A stretch of 64,000 nucleotides of DNA. It comes from Xanthoparmelia taractica (lineage: Eukaryota > Ascomycota > Lecanoromycetes > Lecanorales > Parmeliaceae). Below, in pieces: positions 21,991 to 33,027 of the stretch. Position 1 is the stretch's first letter. Each line of letters starts with the position of its first letter. Below the pieces are notes generated by a model. It worked only from the letters and a program-made list of their open reading frames with translations. It was not told the DNA's origin and made no database searches. A program made the position numbers and the translations under genes. Location: assembly GCA_033085395.1 (NCBI GenBank), contig JANQBS010000128.1:49440-113439 (forward strand). The letters are read 5' to 3'.

Positions 21991-23517
21991 TGCTGCTACG
22001 TCACGAGTTCAAAAGTTCACAATAGGGCGCTTATGTAGAAATCGTATAGATGATCGTCCACAACGTGCTGATCATGCTGCTGCTAGTCGAGACAAAATTT
22101 TAGGGCATTGTCGCCTAGCGGTCGATCGGACTATGACCCACAGAAGTAACGTGATATGATGGGTCTATCAATTGGGTCGTCCTGTCAGCCGTACGGGCAT
22201 GACTAGCGATTCATCAGCACATACCATCATATCGGCATGATTTGATTCGATTACAACGGGGCCGAGGCGGCATTGACGATCCTCAATGGCAAGGCTATGT
22301 GTGGTTCTTCTCGCTACTGAGGGAAAGGCTCCGTAACGTCTTGATTGGAGCCCCATGAATCCTCTGCAGAAGGTCACGGGACCTGAATTCGGCTAACGAA
22401 GTCCTTTGGGTCAGAAGTAGTCCGAATCCGGGAAGGAACCGCAGGTCAGATAACCTGGATCGAAGGAATTCGCCAATGCGTTGCAGATGTCATCAGGCTG
22501 AGCGCAAAGAAAGCTGCTGACTGCATCGTACGAACCGGGCCCCAGCGAGTATTCCACCCGGGTATGTCAAATCATTATACTTCGTAACAGTGGAATCGAC
22601 GATTATCCTTATAGTTCGAAAAGAAAATGAACTCTGTCCACAAGGCTGTGTTGACGCTGAGAGATTGGGTGCGTTTCATTGGACAATTGGCCTAATCCAA
22701 CCATGCGCGATGCCTAGTCATACACCAAACGGACGCGTTGACCAGATTGGGTTTCCACCCCGATGCGGAAAAACGGACCAAAGAAAAAAGTTCCCTTGCC
22801 CAAAGGAGTAGGCATCGAACGTCACAGTGGAGCCCAACATTTTGGTATCCGCAGTTGGGAGAGGAAGAAGTACTTCTAAAGTACTGACCAGCTGCCCTAT
22901 TATTATACACACATGCGTTCTCGGTGGAGCCACCAATCAAACGGTACCCAAGCGGTGCGTAGAAACAAATGGGGCCCTGAGTTCAAAGGAATGACGCCCG
23001 TGGCGGAGCTAATGCAATGCATGCGGTCTCGCATGCGGCCTCGGGCTTGCCGCTCGTATCATTTCATGCATCATGCATCATGCATCCTGAGGAGGAAAAG
23101 GGCACATGGCGACGTGCCCAAACGGGAAGGCGCGTAGGAGATGCCGACGAGCGGAGCGGCAAGCAGCGATTTCAAACGGGTATTTGCAGACTTTTTTTTT
23201 GGCAACGAAAGAGATTGAGATTCGAGATGTGAAGGGAAAGAGAGACACACAGAGAAAAGGTTGCTATCCTCACGCCCCAGATCCCCATAATAGAGCCAGT
23301 AAATGCCACCATTTCTCTCCACGACGCGAACGGCCGCATGGAAGGTATCTGATCTCGCCGTTAACCCCACAACTCCAACTTTGCAAAAGTTGCAGCTCGC
23401 AAACAAGTAGCATGCACTCCTCAAATCCCCTAACCCTTTTCCGGTATATCCATGCAAAGTATTCCCAAGCCCTTTCCATAAAGGACGTTTGCTTTCCATT
23501 GTGGCTGGCCAGGTCTA
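21991..23517. other. Gene-poor region
   Basis: No gene supported. A minus-strand frame near 22718-22936 reads VTFDAYSFGQGNFF, which looks protein-like but has no recognisable family. The interval 23020-23095 has ATGCAT-rich repeats. Confidence 0.45.
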
Positions 23518-24291
23518 TCACATCACAGCGCACTTCCCGCCGCAGCAGCCCGGGCTTCCCGAGCTGTCCTGTGGCGGCCGGGAAATACTGGGTCCTCCAC
23601 CGCCGCCCGCTGGGTTGCCTGACATTTCTTTATTGTATCTTCTGATCTCGCGCACGATATTGTAGAAGGCGTTGTCGACGTTGATGCGGGATTTTGCGGA
23701 GGTCTCGATGAAGGCGCAGCCAAATTGGCAGGCTAGCTGCTCACCCTCTGCAAAACGAAAGCGTTAGCTTAGCTGATCATCAGAACAGTTCGCGCAAATG
23801 TGGAAAGCTTCTGCAAATTGTGTGTACTGGCTTCAAGCGTACCTTGCCTTGAAACCTCTCTCTCTGAATCCAGATCGCACTTATTGCCCACAATGATGAT
23901 AGGAAAGTAGTCCCTGTCCTTGACTCGCAGTATTTGTTGTTGAAACGTCAAGATCTCTTCAAAGCTCTGCCGCGATGTGATCGAATAGACCAGCAGAAAT
24001 CCTTCGCCTGTGCGCATATATTGCTCTCGCATCGCTGCGTATTCTTCTTGACCAGCTGTGTCCAGTACATCGAGCAGGGCGACCTCGTCATCTATAACGC
24101 ATTGCTTTCGGTAGGAGTCTGTCGAGCGAGATTAGCTCACCGTCTTTCTTGGATTGGATCAGCAGAACAGGCGAACCTTCTATCGTAGGGTCGTATTCAT
24201 CGACGAAATGACTTTGTATGAGTTGAATGGTCAAACATGACTTCCCTACTCCACCTCCACCAACGACCACCAGCTTGTACTCTCGCAGGAA
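23518..24291 (-). CDS. ras1: Ras small GTPase (start exon not resolved)
   Basis: Membrane-anchored GTP switch controlling growth, polarity and cAMP/MAPK signalling in fungi (family knowledge). Coding exons read on the minus strand: 24291-24177, 24118-23843 and 23747-23518, totalling 206 residues from FLREYKLVVV. Motifs are intact: P-loop GGGGVGKS, effector YDPTIEDSYRKQ, DTAGQEEY, NKCD and ETSAK. The C-terminus ends GCCGGKCAVM, a CaaX prenylation box with upstream cysteines for palmitoylation. The acceptor TGTACAG just before TTC, with a TTCTAAC branch site, shows that the start Met is in an upstream exon. A candidate is 24388-24332 with a weak GTGTCT donor and a 40-nt intron, but orthologues start MASKFLREY, so I leave it open. 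The intron at 24176-24119 has an unusual GTTCGC donor. Confidence 0.92.
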
Positions 24292-24388
24292 CTGTACAGG
24301 TGGAGTGTTAGAACGCATAGCTCGGAGACACATTGAGATTTCCTAGGAAAGGAAAAGTGTCACGAACTCTATTACTATTACTAGTCAT

Positions 24389-25608
24389 GGCTGCGGTAAA
24401 CTGTATAGCTCAATATAGATTGTCCCCTCAGAAACGTGGAATGCGCGTGGCTCGTAGGTTGATTGGCGTACCCGACTGGATGTCGGATGACGACAGGAGC
24501 ACGAGGCGACAGGGGGAGCTGTGACCGGGGTTATACAGAGGTCCGCTTGTCGCTTGAGGATAACCGCTCGAATGTGGATACGGAGGGAAGCTCAAGAGGG
24601 TTTGACTTGCGCTTGCGACAAAAGATCGATTGGGTTGTTGGAGAACTTCCGGGGTCAAGCCATGTGGTGGTAAGTGGTGCTGTGGGGGGGGAAGGGGGCA
24701 ATGAATGTAAGGAGGGAGCTTTGAGCTGGATGAAGAGGTTGAGGTTGATGTAAGAAGGAAGTTGTGTGTGGTACCGCTGAGGTTCTGTATTAGTGAAAGT
24801 TTCTGCACAAGCATCTCATGGCACCTGCAGCATTAGACAGGGTAAAAAAGTGACAGGGCAAGCATACGGCCGTCTTAGTGCCGACTTTAGCGCACACCAA
24901 CAGGACACCTCCGCGATAGTTCAGATAGCTGGAACCCCTTGGGGGAGATGGGGGGAAATTGGGGGATCCTGGGCAGTGATCCTGGGAACCTTTTGGGCTG
25001 GCCCGCCGTTCCCTCTAGTTCCGGCAGGGGGAGGGCGATGAGGGGATATGATAGGCAGATTTCACAAAGACTCGGCGGCTTTTGCTTATGGCCTCTTTAG
25101 CTTGACGAATGATGGGATTTCGCTTTGCTGCCCAATGAATCAATTGTATTAGGAGAGCTTTGTAAAAGAATAAAAAGAAGGAAAAGTGCGAGGGAATAAG
25201 CTCAAGTACTTGCTAAAAAGAAGTAGTGGTGGGCAAGGAGATGTGGCAAGGGGTTGATGCTCAGCCCAGATCGGCCGGAGCACCTTTCTGAGGCAACCAT
25301 CCACTACGGGCTATATGGAAAAAAAGAAAAGAAAAAAAAAAACGTCCTGCGCCTTTACTCTGCAGTCACCGGTAGTTGCGCGGGCAGACAAGTCCAATTT
25401 TGATTGAGCTGAACACGGCTATTACGACATTGTCCTGCATGAGCCATGTGCCTGGAGCCAGGGCTAATTAAGCTCCGATATCGAGTTGCATAGCCTTGAC
25501 GATCTCCGTGCCTTCTCCCAAAGATCTTTGAACAATTTCTTCATGCTCTTGCGTACTATCTAATCCACCGCTCTCGAGAGACATCAACAACCGACCTCCC
25601 AAGAAGCT
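24389..25608. other. Ras promoter/leader and intergenic DNA
   Basis: The minus strand of 24450-24780 is rich in pyrimidines and Pro/Ser-type codons, fitting a long Ras leader or an unresolved first exon. The interval 24950-25600 shows a G-rich run and a poly-A run near 25322-25341, but no gene. Confidence 0.45.
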
Positions 25609-26777
25609 TCATCCTTCATCTGGATCGTCACTTTCGTCCATCTCGTCTTCTCTTTCTACCCTTTTGCCCTGTACATTCTCCTCGACTTGGGGGAGTATTT
25701 CTTCCATGTAGGCCTTGTCCCTCCCAACGAGCGTGACTGAATTCCTCTTCTTGCCCCAGCGTGGATAGCTTCCCACTTTGACTCCTTTCGGCTCCACTTT
25801 CTCTGCGAGCTCGGTCAGGTAAGTCGCTACTGCACTTTCGGCCATGGGAGTAGAGATCAGTATTCGGTATACACCTTTGCCCTCTGGATCCGTCAGCCGT
25901 GGTATTAAACCCGGCTTGAGTCCTTCGAGAAGTTTCTCAAACAGGCGGGGAACTCCGGGCAAAATATGAATGTTGCCGTTGACAACGGCTATGGGGACCC
26001 ATAAACTCTCATCTACAAACAGCACTTGGTCCTTATCTTCTCTTGATGTATCAATCGGTAGCCTGATCATGCGTTTCTTGGCTTCGAGTGCGGGTGACGG
26101 TACGTCGTATGAGAAGTTCGGCTGCGAGGGGTGCGGTTTCGAAAGCTTCTGCATTCGTTCCAAACCCTCCTGGTGTTCTACAAGCTTTAATCCAAAAGCT
26201 TTTGCGATCGATTGATAGGTGATATCATCGTGTCTGTTGGTGATTTTGGTAAGCTTTTTCATGCAGCAGGTAAGATTAATGCTGCGCCTACGTTGGGCCA
26301 ATCCCTCCACTGCTACCTGTCAGCATACTGTAATTGCCCTTCGGCCCACTCATCAGCTCATTCATTATCTTGCCTTGTAACCACAAGATCGTAGCGATCA
26401 CTCATCTGCCTTGCAGCTTCCACTATCTCTTCCTCATCATCTCCTATCACTTCTATCCTTTTTAGATTCATGCCCAGTTTGAAGCAGAACTTAGCAAAAT
26501 ACGCGGAGTTTGTATCAACAGTCTGATGTGAGTTTGTTCAGCTAAGAGGAATTGCCGCATCGAGTGTCGTATTGGGGCACACCTTGCCACCAAGTACTTC
26601 GTCGCCAATGATAATACATCCTGCCGTGTGAATCATGCGTTTGCTCTTTTCTTCTGGTGTTACTGATGTCATAGTGCTGGTTCGGAGGAAGGCGCTCGAA
26701 GCTGCTGCTGAGGAGTTTGCGCAATTAATGAGTGGCCGAGAGAGATGTCGACTCAATTGATTGAGCCTCGCGAACAT
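25609..26777 (-). CDS. MoCF/CinA-like molybdopterin-binding-fold protein, likely mitochondrial
   Basis: Member of the MoaB/Mog-like fold family found in CinA and in fungal FAD-synthase-related proteins; the reaction in fungi is not settled. Exons are 26777-26583, 26522-26374, 26309-26292 (18 nt) and 26233-25609, totalling 328 residues and an exact frame. Motifs: IIIGDEVLGGK, TVDTNS, EVIGDDEEE, and TSGGIGPTHDDIT, whose centre is encoded by the 18-nt exon. The intron 26373-26310 starts GCAAGA, a GC-AG intron. I chose the ATG at 26777 because the next 33 residues (MFARLNQLSRHLSRPL...) look like a mitochondrial presequence. An internal Met at 26672 would give the short form. It is divergent from GMF with 188 bp between starts. 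Confidence 0.85.
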
Positions 26778-26965
26778 TGATACGTGGACTGGACTCCAAG
26801 AAGATCGATCAGGGAGATTCATGTAGGTCCATTCAAGTGGAGATTCACTTGCGGGGCAAGATTTGCCGAAATCGCCAAGCTTTCTCGGATATCTCCGGCA
26901 GCTCTCTAGAACTGTGCCCTTAACACCGCTCATTCCCTGAGACGCTATCCTTGACATCTATCAAT
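26778..26965. promoter_or_regulatory. Shared divergent promoter, MoCF-like gene and GMF
   Basis: The two start codons are only 188 bp apart and face away from each other, so both core promoters must overlap here. The minus-strand frame remains open through it, which is probably incidental. Confidence 0.55.
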
Positions 26966-27583
26966 ATGGTGAGCCAACCCTGTCGCGCTCTTTCATCAGG
27001 CTGACCATTGCAGTCTTCAGAATCGCGACTCTACACTTTCTCAACAGAGACTAAGGAGAAGCTGCGAAGGTTTAGATTAGGGACCTCAAGAGCAAAGGAC
27101 CCCCAAGCGGTGATTTGTACGTCCTGAGCCGCCTTGACACTGTATGGACACAGTCAGCCGCCACATATAAAAAGGAATCGTAAGCTGACCCCTTGTACGA
27201 AAAATAAGACCAGATCGACAAGCACACCTTAGAGATCGCACAAGCCGATGATGAAGTCTACACCAACATGCAAGAATTAGCAGACGAGCTGCCGGATCAC
27301 TCGCCACGTTACGTTTTGCTCAGCTATCCCTTAACTTTGGTATGATCTGCCGTCAGCCTAGCTTGAAGACTGCTTGCTTACATATAGCCAGCCATCTGGT
27401 CGTCTTTCGGTACCCTATGTGCTGCTCTACTACCTCCCAGTTACTTGCAATGCAGAACTACGAATGCTCTATGCCGGAGCGAAAGAGCTTATGAGGAATA
27501 CCGCAGAAACAGGAAAGGTCATTGAGATGGCTGAGGCCGAAGAATTGGAGAAGATCAAAGAGAGATTGAGTGGCGAACAATAG
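26966..27583 (+). CDS. gmf1: Glia maturation factor (ADF/cofilin-fold Arp2/3 regulator)
   Basis: GMF proteins (yeast Aim7) bind Arp2/3 and promote debranching of actin filaments. Four exons: 26966-26968 (ATG alone), 27014-27116, 27209-27339 and 27392-27583, giving 142 residues, the usual length. The introns have GTGAGC, GTACGT and GTATGA donors and CTGAC-type branch sites in the first two. Conserved text includes FRLGTSRAKDPQAVIY, SPRYVLLSYPLTL, SGRLSVPYVLLYYLP and NAELRMLYAGAKELM. The last acceptor is the CAG at 27389-27391 rather than the earlier TAG, because only that restores LTLPSGR. The sole oddity is a start codon cut off from the rest of the coding sequence by an intron. Confidence 0.92.
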
Positions 27584-27694
27584 TAGAGGCGCTGGTTGAA
27601 CGGCGTTGGAAATTTTCTCCATCCAAGTATGTACACATTTGGATCTATGACAGCTTCTTGTGCATCGCGCCGTGGGTACCAGCCTTACTGAATG

Positions 27695-28740
27695 TTACGA
27701 CTTCTTGTGCATGACTGTGGCCGCAGCCTGAAGAGACAATCAGCAAAAGGTGCCGTCATAGCAAGTATCAACGAAAATCATATGGGCGAAGATGATCTTA
27801 CCTGATGATTTGGAAAAATGAGCGTGTCAGCTACGACAACATTTTCTCTCCTCGCAGCGTTGAATACCACAACCTCAGCAATATCATCAGGAGTGAGGGG
27901 CTCGCAGCCGCTGTAGAGAATTAGCTCGTCTTTGATTTGGTGGATGACAGTGTACCTACGCATAGACCGCGTCTGCTTTGGCTTTGTCGCCATAGAATCT
28001 TACGACCGAGAACTCGGTCTCCACTTGACCTGGATCTACCTCCATCACTCTGATCCTTGTAGCAATCAACTCCCTTCGCATGGCATCTGTAAAAGTCCTT
28101 ATGGCCGCCTTTGTTGCACAGTAGATTGAACCGCCTGGGTAAGGTTCTCTGCCCGCTATCGACCCAATGTTGATTATGTCTCCTCGGCCTCCGTCCTCAC
28201 GCTTCTTGTATATGGGGAGGATGGCTTGAGTCATGTTAATCAGGCCCGTAACGTTGGTGGAAAACATGACATCGATGTCTTCTTCAGCTATGTCTGGAGC
28301 CTTTGCAGTGCCTTTAACGAGACCACTAGAAGAAAGTCGTTAGCAGATAGAATTAAATCCGTGAGCAGCCATGGGGACAACTTGCGCGTTGTTCACCAAA
28401 ACATCAATCTTCCTGAATTCTGCAGGCAATGAATCCACAAAGCCTTTCACCTCACGTGGGTTGCTGACATCCAATTTGACAGGCAGTACCTGGACCCCTG
28501 AGCCAACTTCCTTTTTGATACCTTCTGCAATCTCCCTCAAAGTATCAATCCTCCGGGCAGTCAGGATCAGCTTGAGACTTTTGGGTGAAGTTCGAGCGAA
28601 TTCCATTGCTGGATTTCATCAGCGTGGTGTTTGTCGAAGGTTAAGACTGCGCTGAGACCTGTGCTTTTGCCAATTCCAGACGATGCTCCTGTTACAACGA
28701 TTGTTTTGCCTTCAAGGCGTTTCGCCATTGCAGTAGCCAT
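27695..28740 (-). CDS. NADP-dependent SDR, YMR226C/YdfG type
   Basis: Short-chain dehydrogenase of the class oxidising 3-hydroxy acids such as L-allo-threonine or serine with NADP (family knowledge). Five exons: 28740-28659, 28608-28386, 28325-27960, 27910-27802 and 27727-27695, totalling 270 residues in a perfect frame. Motifs: TGASSGIGKST (cofactor loop), VNNAG, NIGSIAG with catalytic Ser, YCATK (Tyr-x3-Lys), and PGQVETEFS. The intron 28385-28326 begins GCAAGT; the nearby GTTGTC donor would bring a stop, so this is a GC-AG intron. An in-frame ATG at 28863 would add a basic N-terminus, but orthologues start near MATAMAKRLEGKT. It ends convergently 111 bp from GMF. Confidence 0.92.
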
Positions 28741-30337
28741 TGTCCGTCTTGCTGTATGCGAGCAGAGGGGTTTGCGAGGAACAAAAAGTTGCGAACTCTG
28801 CGATTGCGACTTCAGAAGACTATGAAAGGTAAGAAATTTGTGGCGAACAGCTACAAGACACATGGGGTAATATGGTCACGCTCAGTCCTATGTTAACAGC
28901 GACGAAGACGGGTTGGAACGGCATCGATGTCTTTTGAAATATCATGCACAAAGTCGTCATCGACAAGGACATCGATTGGCAGTGATTGGGCAGATCGCTA
29001 GCCGCGCGAAGTCGCTTATTTTTCGAGACTCGAAGGAAGTCTAATCTCCATATCATGCTATCGTCTACAATGCGGTGAATTACGGGCTCAAGTGAAGATT
29101 GACAAGGGCTGTAGGCTCGTACTTCAATCCAATATAGGCTATCGACGTCTAAGATACCCTTCACCAGCAACTTAAAAGCCGCAGATGAATGGCAGGATCA
29201 TGGCCCCGAGAAGACCTGCTGTCACTGTTGATTTGTTCATTTTAATGGTAACTTTGCATTGAGTTGCGTCCTTTCTTCATCGCAACCACGGTCTTCTCTC
29301 TCTTTCGACCCATGAATATACCCTCTTGCGTTGTCCCAGTTCAGATTTATGCTTCTTGTCTCTACTACGAGGCTGGCAAATGTGAATAAACGAGTAATCA
29401 CTTGGTAGCAGGTATCGTGTACCTTATAAATGTTTAGGGATTTCTTCCTTCTGTTTACATCTGTGAGGGGATTCTTTTCGTGAGCGTTGATGGGGATTAA
29501 GTTCTTGCTGCTCTAGAACCACAAAATACAAAACTGTGGTAATACAATGTTCGGCTTCATAGACACTGTTTCGTTAGACGAACTAAAGTCTGAGACGGTA
29601 TTGTTGTCAACACGATCAACTCGCAACAGGAACCTGAGCTTGCAGCCTCTGGGCGTTATTGGCTCAGAGACACCCCATGTCGATCTGATCGTTTGGCGTA
29701 GTACACCAATCCTTGTGATATTTTGCCACTGTCGCCCTATGGGGCATCGTCAAAGTCAACGTATTCACTCTGGGAGGTCTACCAAGAGAGGGGTAGGCTT
29801 CAAAAACAAGCAGTGTTAGAAGGTATCTTGCTGCGGAGACGGCAAGGCTGTAATGGATGGGCCACAGTCATTGGATCTTTGACACAGTTATACTATCAAC
29901 ACGGGATATCTTCGACTTTTCTATGGCAACTAGTCGAACACAAATTAAACACACCTTTGTCATTCCGTGATATTTAAACGCCTTCTGCATACTGCTTCCT
30001 TTCTCCTCCACCATCTACAACAATCTCTCAATTGCTCATAGACAACCTTTCACTACTAGCACAGATTCTCAAAGCATCTCCAAGGCTCAGATTTCATACC
30101 CTTATCTCTCTCGTACACATCTAATCCTTGCTTCGCACCATCTTACACTACACCGCATCATCACTCAAGTCTGGTTCCTGGCACTTCACTGGTTGTGGTT
30201 GACACTTTGCAGTTAACACAAATCAAGGGGGACATTCTCTGTCAACATTCATTCATCTTTCCATTCTCCTCCTTCCATACAGGTCTCTTGCACTCTCCGA
30301 GTCTCAACAAAAATCTTCCATTTCGACTATCACAGAT
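28741..30337. other. Intergenic region
   Basis: No firm gene. A tiny minus-strand frame at 29240 (MNKSTVTAGLLGAMILPF...) looks like a hydrophobic peptide but stops after 22 codons. The stretch 29990-30330 is pyrimidine-rich and is most likely promoter and leader for the gene at 30338. Confidence 0.45.
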
Positions 30338-31646
30338 ATGACTGACTCGGTAGCTCCCCAGCCAAGCTGGATCTCCCTTATGGAGTCCGCTTTGTCCCAT
30401 CAGGCTGGGAAGACAGGGAACTATGTCTTGCCGAACGCAAATTGTTCAATTATCTATGGGCCAGAAGTGAGTACCCAATATTGTGCTAATGTGACAGAAT
30501 ACTAGCTTACTAGTGCAGCCTGCGTTCTTCGATGATGGTCAGCTCCTAGCAAAAACGCACTACCATTTGGACGCTTGCCTGTGGGCACAAGACACCTTCA
30601 TTGCTGGTGCTACTTTCCTCATGCCATCAAAAGTCCCAGAAGCGGGCTTAGAAAGCTACTCAGTGGATCTGGACGACACTACTGGAATTCATCACGTTTT
30701 CCTTCGAAAGGCTTCTCTTCGCACGTCCCTGGCATTGACGAAGTCGTCACAACCTGACTACACCAGCCATGTTGTCGAATTCTCGAACGGGAAGATGACA
30801 GCAGTGCCTCGCGCTCACTGTGCTACGGCTAGCCTTGAGCGCGGCGTTCAAAAGAATCAGTGTAGAGAACATCAATGGGGTATCCCCATCGCTCAGTCTG
30901 AACCTGTCCATCCTCAGTATGCCGACAGCCAACCCATCCTGGCCAATTCAACGGCGCCAACACCTCAAAAGACCATTTCACATAGAACTTCTCCTGCCAT
31001 ATCTGACAGCTCCATCACAGAATTCGGACGCGTAGTACGTCAGCAAGCAGCCGATGACCAGTCAAGCCTTGGCGCTTTCTCCAAATCAATTTCCCATATC
31101 GTGCCTTGGATCTCGACGGTATCCACTTGCACCACAGCCGAAGATTCAGATGCGACTGCCCGAGCACTCGGCACACAGACGTCTGAAACTTACAGCATGT
31201 CTCGGCGATCAAGCGCTGGAAGTCAGGATAGCAGGACACCTCCGTCCACTGCGCCTACAAGTCCTACATTTTCGACATTTTCTACAATGTCGTTTGAGAA
31301 GTTGGTATTAGCAAACTTACCGGAGGTTCCCACTGCGCTAGGGAAGGTCACTTACATGGTCGAAGCTCTAGCTCTGGAGAAAGTGAAGCAGAACGAACTG
31401 GAAAGGGATAGTGACTCGGACAGAGCAGTCCTTCGTCGTCACAGCTTGGACCTGAGCTTTTCGCCTCGGCAGTTGAATCACTTGGATAAGATCCAGAACA
31501 GTGAATCACCATGCCTTCAAGATGTTTCTGTGCTCAAAATTGGTCTCGCCATGACGGAGGACGGCCAAATAGTAATGGCGGAGGACGCTAGCAACAACGC
31601 CAGATCCTCTCCTTCTTTGCCTCGGCACCCAATATCGGCGAGATGA
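30338..31646 (+). CDS. Hypothetical Ser/Thr-rich fungal protein
   Basis: Two exons, 30338-30466 and 30519-31646, joined by a 52-nt GTGAGT...GTGCAG intron, giving 418 residues. The start ATG follows a pyrimidine-rich leader. The first 110 residues look folded (YFDDGQLL-like text, LESYSVDLDDTTGIHHVF). Residues about 130-290 are Ser/Thr/Pro-rich and probably disordered. Near residue 300 a conserved-looking helix (PEVPTALGKVTYMVEALAL) begins. No family is recognised. Consistent codon bias and a clean splice support a real gene. Confidence 0.7.
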
Positions 31647-32042
31647 CTGAAGACCTTTTTTGGGAGGACGAAAATCAGCTATATCCCACTACTTCCATTG
31701 GCAGCACCTTCTAGCACCGCCAAAGGTATATATTCCTCCACTGGACCCAGAATATACCATAACCCAGGCTCTCCAGTGCAGGACCGCACCGGTCCCGAGA
31801 TCGATGAAGACGATACAAAAATATATAACTCATGTCACGATACTCCCCGCAACTCCAGCTACCACCATGTCGAGCGGAACCACACCGAGATGTGAGATGC
31901 ACATAAATATATATATCCGCTTCCCCACCAACCTTCCTCCCGATCACTCTCTGGCAGCACAGTTTGGACCCGGCATAGTCCGCGCAGTCTCCTCTCGCGC
32001 AATTACCGCATATAAAGCAGTCACCGGGACAACCAAGCAGCG

Positions 32043-32270
32043 ATGCCACCCATCACAGCTGCGCAAGCTGTGCTGGCCCTCGTCACCCTCGGGGTCACAA
32101 GTGTTGCCGTAGTGGGAGACGCCCAAAAAGGTCACTTGGCCAGAGCTGGCTTCGCCTTTTGGAAAAAGGGGGATACGGGGAGAGAAAGGGAAAGGGAAAG
32201 GGAAAGGGAAAGGGAAAGGGAAAGGGAAAGGGAAAGGGAAAGGGAAAGGGAAAGGGAAATGAAATTATAA
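32043..32270 (+). CDS. Small frame with signal-like N-terminus and Arg-Glu repeat
   Basis: An ATG at 32043, about 30 bp downstream of TATAAAG, opens 75 codons. The first 24 residues (MPPITAAQAVLALVTLGVTS) are hydrophobic, like a signal peptide or membrane anchor, with C/G-rich third positions. A short soluble piece follows (DAQKGHLARAGFAFWKK). The frame then runs into the GGGAAA array, which encodes an Arg-Glu dipeptide repeat, and stops at 32270. Orthologues are unknown to me. The hydrophobic part could be a real small protein whose end was altered by repeat growth. Confidence 0.3.
   Translation: MPPITAAQAVLALVTLGVTSVAVVGDAQKGHLARAGFAFWKKGDTGREREREREREREREREREREREREREMKL
32182..32260. repeat. 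(GGGAAA)n hexanucleotide array
   Basis: About 13 tandem perfect GGGAAA units. A shorter GGGAAA run also occurs at 16405-16428 in the low-complexity gene. Confidence 0.95.
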
Positions 32271-33027
32271 GGAATATTTTGTTCTGCTGGAAAACCAGAT
32301 GAAGAAAAGTATTGTCGATCTGTTTCAAGAGATTGACTGGGAGGCTTTTTGCCCTGTCATTCATACGAAGGAGCAAGAACAAGGTTCAGGAGAGGAACTT
32401 CCAATATTGTCAGTAGCTACAAGAACGTCATAAAAAAACCGTATTTCAAACAACTTGCGCATTATGTCTCTTGATGCTTGGCAGGTATCGTCTGAATACT
32501 TAAATGCATCGCACAGCTCCCCGTCCCTAGGTGTCTTTGCCGAACTCAGGCTTTCCCGGTTCTGAACTGAGTGGCATGAATCGTTGGGATAATGGAGGCA
32601 GCATACTCTTTTTGTCCGGAGTTGCATCACTTGGTGTTGTTGATGCTTCAACGATGATCTGATTCTACAATCAACTGAGAAGGGGTTGTGACTAACCTCT
32701 CAGCTTAAGCTTGTATCGAGTATAACGATTTGAGCTTTTACTGGTTACCTACAGCACAGGCGTCGATCGATGAATCGGAAGATGGAATTGTTGGATAGGT
32801 TTTGCGAAACAGACACGATCGATCGACCAAAGCAGAAGAAAATGCGGTGTATTGCTCTGTTGGAAAGGACGCCATTCGGAGATGGGCTAGTAACACATCA
32901 CACCGAGTATCAAATCGTTCTCGGGGTTTACGGTTTGCACGAGCTCGAAGCCAAGAGCCTTCCCAAACTCCAGTGACACAAGGATCCAGCCATCGTCGTC
33001 TATGGCAACTCGCAGAGTCTCCTCCAT

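Larger units (their letters stand above)
31647..33027. other. Intergenic region with hexamer repeat and small frame
   Basis: Apart from the small frame at 32043 and the GGGAAA repeat listed separately, nothing is supported. Minus-strand frames between 32361 and 32651 have no recognisable content. Confidence 0.45.

Noticed and set aside
29170..29245. Short hydrophobic peptide frame (minus strand)
   Set aside because: 22 codons only, no continuation by splicing that I could support.
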